From the NCBI GenBank assembly GCA_965204775.1, contig CBDBFH010000028.1:248001-312000 (forward strand): 64,000 bases of DNA. Direction: 5' to 3'. A program made the position numbers and the translations under genes. Below are positions 61,045 through 64,000 of the stretch, piece after piece (positions within the stretch are counted from its first letter, which is position 1; each line of letters begins with the position of its first letter). This DNA comes from CBDBFH01 sp965204775 (lineage in GTDB: Bacteria > Pseudomonadota > Alphaproteobacteria > JAPOUT01 > G958296285). The notes under the pieces are model-generated. The model saw only the letters and a program-made list of their open reading frames with translations. It did no database searches and was not told where the DNA came from.

Positions 61045-62787
61045 ATGCCCGCGCCTGCCGCTCTTTGCACAAAACTGGCCCTGCTCCTCGCCCTTTCGGC
61101 CTGCGCCGCGCGGGGCGCGCCCTTCATGGTCGCCAGCGCCAACCCCCATGCCAGCCGCGCCGGATACGAAATCCTGCAGCAGGGCGGCTCGGCGCTGGAC
61201 GCCGCCGTCGCCGTGCAGGCCGTCCTGACGCTGGTCGAGCCGCAGTCGTCGGGGATCGGCGGCGGCGCGTTTCTCCTCCACTGGGAGCCGCAAACCGGAA
61301 CCCTCTCCGCCTATGACGGGCGCGAAACCGCCCCGGCCCAAATCACCCCCGATCTCCTGCTCAATCAGGACGGCAAGCCCCTCGACCTTTTCGAGGCGAT
61401 TGTCTCAGGCCGCTCGGTCGGCGTACCCGGCGTGGTCGCCCTCTTCGCCCAGGCCCACAAAGATCATGGCCGCCTGCCCTGGCAACGCCTCTTTGCGCCC
61501 GCCATCGATTTGGCCGAGACCGGCTTTGCGCTCTCGCCGCGTCTGCACGGCATGCTTGGCTGGTCGCCGGTTTTGGGCCGCAGGCCCAAAGCCAACGCCC
61601 TCTTTTTCGACCAACCGCCCGGCGCGGCGCGCCCGCCGCACCCGCTGCCCGCCGGTAGCCTGGTCAAAAATCGGGAGCTCGCCCAAAGCCTGCGCTTAAT
61701 CGCCGACCACGGCGCGCCCGCTTTTTACACCGGCCAGCTGGCCGGTCAGATCGTCCGGGCGGTCCGCCGCGCGCCCAAAAATCCGGGCCTGCTCTCGGCC
61801 CGGGACATGGCCGCCTATGCCGCGCTGCGCCGCGCGCCGGTCTGCCGTTTCTATCGCGGCTTCAAAGTCTGCGGTGTCGGGCCGCCTTCTTCGGGCGGAA
61901 TCGCCATCCTCCAGATTCTGGGAATCCTCGAAGGATTCGATCTCGCCGCCCTGCCGCCGGGCAGCCTCGAAGCGGTTCACCTGATCTCGGAAGCCAGCCG
62001 CCTGGCCTATGCCGACCGCGCCCGCTACATCGCCGATCCCGGCTTTTTCCCGGTTCCGGTCGAAGCCCTGCTCGCGCCGGCCTATCTTAAAAAGCGCGCC
62101 CGCCTGATCTCGCGCGACCGCGCGCTGCGCCCCGAAGACCTCGCCCCCGGACTGGAAAACGCTCCCCCGCTCGCCGACATGGCCGCTTACGCCCTGCCCG
62201 CGACCACCCATTTCACAATCCGCGACGCCCGGGGCGCGGTTGTCTCAATGACCTCCTCGATTGAGGCCCCGTTCGGCAGCCAGCTGATGGCCGGCGGCTT
62301 CTTTCTCAACAACCAGCTGACCGATTTCTCCTTCCTGCCCCGCCGCGGCGGACGCGCCATCGCCAACGCCCCCGCCCCGGGCAAGCGGCCTCTGTCCTCA
62401 ATGGCCCCGGTGATCGTCTTCGACCGGCGCGGCGCATTTTTCGCCGCGCTGGGCTCGCCCGGCGGCCCGCGGATCATCGCCTATGTCGCCCAGACTCTGA
62501 TCGCCCTGATCGACTGGACTCTCCCGATGCAAGAGGCGATCAATCTGCCGCGCCATGCCGCGCGCGGGCGGGGGCTGGAACTGGAAGAAGGAACCCGGCT
62601 GGAAGCGCTGATCCCCAGGCTGCGCGCGCTGGGCCATGCGCCCGAAGCGCGCCGCCTGACCAGCGGGCTGCACGGCATCCAGAACCGGGACGGCAGACTT
62701 CTGGGGGGCGCCGATCCGCGCCGCGAAGGCGTGGTGCGCGCGGGGCGGCTCAATCAAACAGATCGCATAGATAGATCGCATAGATAG
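61045..62787 (+). CDS. ggt: Gamma-glutamyltransferase
   Basis: 580-residue self-cleaving enzyme that hydrolyses or transfers the gamma-glutamyl group of glutathione. The nucleophile Thr387 begins the small subunit (ATTHFTIRD). ETAPAQITPD is the substrate-binding Arg/Glu segment, and FFLNNQLTDFS, KRPLSSMAPVIV and LGSPGGPRII are small-subunit motifs. The signal peptide ends LSACAARG, which reads as a lipobox at Cys20, so the enzyme may be lipid-anchored instead of free in the periplasm. The last nine codons run through a perfect 13-bp duplication, which alters the C-terminus. Confidence 0.93.
   Translation: MPAPAALCTKLALLLALSACAARGAPFMVASANPHASRAGYEILQQGGSALDAAVAVQAVLTLVEPQSSGIGGGAFLLHWEPQTGTLSAYDGRETAPAQITPDLLLNQDGKPLDLFEAIVSGRSVGVPGVVALFAQAHKDHGRLPWQRLFAPAIDLAETGFALSPRLHGMLGWSPVLGRRPKANALFFDQPPGAARPPHPLPAGSLVKNRELAQSLRLIADHGAPAFYTGQLAGQIVRAVRRAPKNPGLLSARDMAAYAALRRAPVCRFYRGFKVCGVGPPSSGGIAILQILGILEGFDLAALPPGSLEAVHLISEASRLAYADRARYIADPGFFPVPVEALLAPAYLKKRARLISRDRALRPEDLAPGLENAPPLADMAAYALPATTHFTIRDARGAVVSMTSSIEAPFGSQLMAGGFFLNNQLTDFSFLPRRGGRAIANAPAPGKRPLSSMAPVIVFDRRGAFFAALGSPGGPRIIAYVAQTLIALIDWTLPMQEAINLPRHAARGRGLELEEGTRLEALIPRLRALGHAPEARRLTSGLHGIQNRDGRLLGGADPRREGVVRAGRLNQTDRIDRSHR
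62761..62786. repeat. Perfect 13-bp tandem duplication at the ggt 3' end
   Basis: GATCGCATAGATA at 62761-62773 is repeated exactly at 62774-62786. It lies over the final codons and stop of ggt; because 13 is not a multiple of three the extra copy shifts the frame and sets the present stop codon. Confidence 0.85.
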
Positions 62788-62805
62788 ACCGCGGACGGCG
62801 GGCGG

Positions 62806-64000
62806 CTAGCGGGCGGCGGCCTCCTCGCCCGCCTGCGCCTCTATGCGGGGCAGGGTGATCCGGAATAATGTGCCCTGCGCGCCCGTCTCGACCAGCGACA
62901 GGGCGCCGCCTTGGGCGCGAATCAGTTCCAGAGAAATCGGCAGACCCAGGCCGAAGCCCTCCCGTGTGTCGCTTCCGGCGAAGGGCTTGAAAATATTCTC
63001 CCGCGCCTTCCTGGAAAAGCCGCTGCCGGTGTCGTGCAGCTCGATCCAGACGTGGTCTTGCGCCTCCCCGGCGCGAATCGTAATCCGCCCCGGCGGCTTT
63101 GCGCCCTGCCGCTTGCGGCTTTTTTCAATCGCCTGCACCGCGTTGCGGCCCAGATTGAGGAGCACCCGAAACAGGTGATCGGGATCGGCCCGCACCCCCA
63201 TTTCGGGAGGCACTTCATTGGCCCAGAGGATCATGCCGCCTTCAGGCAGACCGGCGGCCTCGCCGGCCTGCTCGATCAGCCCGCGCAGACTGATTCGGGC
63301 CGGATTGGGCAGGCGGGGTTGCCCCTGGCCATATTCCAGCGTCTCGGTGCACAGGCGGCTGGCCCGGTCGATCGCCGAGAAGAAGCGCGGCGCGAGGCGG
63401 CGCACCATCGGATCGTCGCTTTCGGACAGGCGCTCCGAGACCAGCTGGGCGCTGGCCAGCATGTTGCGCAGATCATGATTGATCTTGCCCACCGCCTCGC
63501 CCAGCGCCGCCAGCCGGGTCTTCTGGTGCAGCGAGCTGCGCAAATCCTTCTGCAAACTGGCCAATTCGCGCTGGGCCTGGCCGATCTCGTCGCGGCGCGC
63601 GCCGGGAACGATAATCCGCCCGGCATCTTCCGGCCGGCGGCGAAAGACCCGCATGCTGGCCGACAGGCGCTCCAGCGGGCGGACCAGGATCAGATGGGTT
63701 GACAAAAACAGCAGGGCCGCCGCCAGGGTCGAAACGATCAGCCCCAGGCCCAGCAGCGTCCGGACATAGGCCGCCATTGCGTTTTGAAGAAACCGCTCGT
63801 CGAGCACGATTTCGATCCGGCTGTTCGGGCGGCGCATCGGCTGGCCGGCCACCCGAATCACCCGCCCCGGCGGGGCGAGCAAACTGGCCAGGGCGTCGCG
63901 GATCGAGTCGGCCATGCCGCTTTGCGCCAGATCGAAACTGGCCGCGACCGGCGGCACCTCCCTGGCTCTCAAGACCAGATAGCGCGCGCCTTGCCGTTCG
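62806..64000 (-). CDS. Sensor histidine kinase with HAMP domain (partial, N-terminus beyond the window)
   Basis: C-terminal ~398 residues of a membrane-bound histidine kinase; the frame is open through the right edge. A periplasmic stretch (RIEIVLDERFLQNAM) leads to a membrane helix (LGLGLIVSTLAAALLFLS), a HAMP segment (RPLERLSASMRVF), then the H-box GKINHDLRNMLASAQ with the phosphoacceptor His. The N-box is LLNLGRNAVQAIEK, G1 HDTGSGFS and G2 GFGLGLPIS. The HDLRN H-box is like that of HWE/PAS-type kinases of two-component systems. The cognate regulator is not in the window. All kinase motifs are intact, unlike the ChvG-like protein at 6582-8162. Confidence 0.9.
   Translation of the reverse strand, partial: ERQGARYLVLRAREVPPVAASFDLAQSGMADSIRDALASLLAPPGRVIRVAGQPMRRPNSRIEIVLDERFLQNAMAAYVRTLLGLGLIVSTLAAALLFLSTHLILVRPLERLSASMRVFRRRPEDAGRIIVPGARRDEIGQAQRELASLQKDLRSSLHQKTRLAALGEAVGKINHDLRNMLASAQLVSERLSESDDPMVRRLAPRFFSAIDRASRLCTETLEYGQGQPRLPNPARISLRGLIEQAGEAAGLPEGGMILWANEVPPEMGVRADPDHLFRVLLNLGRNAVQAIEKSRKRQGAKPPGRITIRAGEAQDHVWIELHDTGSGFSRKARENIFKPFAGSDTREGFGLGLPISLELIRAQGGALSLVETGAQGTLFRITLPRIEAQAGEEAAAR

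Noticed and set aside
1..64000. CRISPR arrays, insertion sequences or prophage
   Set aside because: No direct-repeat/spacer arrays, transposase, integrase or phage structural genes were seen on either strand.

Overview
The window is a gene-dense, high-GC stretch of a bacterial chromosome, almost certainly alphaproteobacterial. Pointers are the addB / murU / amgK / tsaE order, an ahcY / HPr / EIIA-Man / sensor-kinase / pckA neighbourhood typical of that class, a 41-residue cysteine-free L36, and wall-to-wall 4-bp ATGA gene overlaps. I cannot name a genus. I see no phage, transposase, integrase, rRNA or CRISPR array. Five tRNA genes lie on the minus strand: Arg-CCG, Val-GAC, Asn-GTT, Lys-TTT and Arg-ACG.

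Left part (1-10.6 kb): a minus-strand repair, cell-wall-recycling and tRNA-modification operon (tsaE, amgK, murU, addB); a ferredoxin reductase; ahcY; then a reduced PTS/ChvG locus in which HPr, EIIA and a degenerate ChvG-like sensor remain while the usual hprK and chvI are absent; then pckA and a small lipoprotein gene. From 10.7 to 14.0 kb a visibly AT-richer two-gene cassette encodes a PD-(D/E)xK / DGQHR / HEPN-like fusion protein and a D12-class adenine methyltransferase. This is the best candidate for an undescribed defence or modification system.

14-33 kb: a type III CoA-transferase, an orphan ABC ATPase, polA, pyrE, a cupin, a GDP-mannose pair (manC plus an AGE-family epimerase), a lytic transglycosylase, an aldo/keto reductase, an Mrr-type restriction nuclease, and the gltB / membrane protein / gltD operon. 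Mrr sits inside the apparent transcript of the glutamate synthase genes.

33.7-36.2 kb: a bufferin-type metallophore operon (DUF2282 precursor, DUF692 MNIO enzyme, BufC partner, DoxX), with an unusual lipobox in the precursor. 36-44.8 kb: Hsp20, two orphan acyl-CoA carboxyltransferase paralogues either side of a porin, HisN, an FMN glutamate-synthase-like protein preceded by a striking 19-bp tandem leader repeat, and N-formylglutamate amidohydrolase.

45-64 kb: an MFS exporter, rpmJ, an OmpA lipoprotein, an acyl-CoA operon (two MaoC proteins, acyl-CoA dehydrogenase, PurN), a LolA-like / outer-membrane barrel / RND trio, a catabolic group (VOC dioxygenase, FAH hydrolase, Baeyer-Villiger-type monooxygenase), a P1 peptidase, gamma-glutamyltransferase, and a sensor histidine kinase cut by the right edge.
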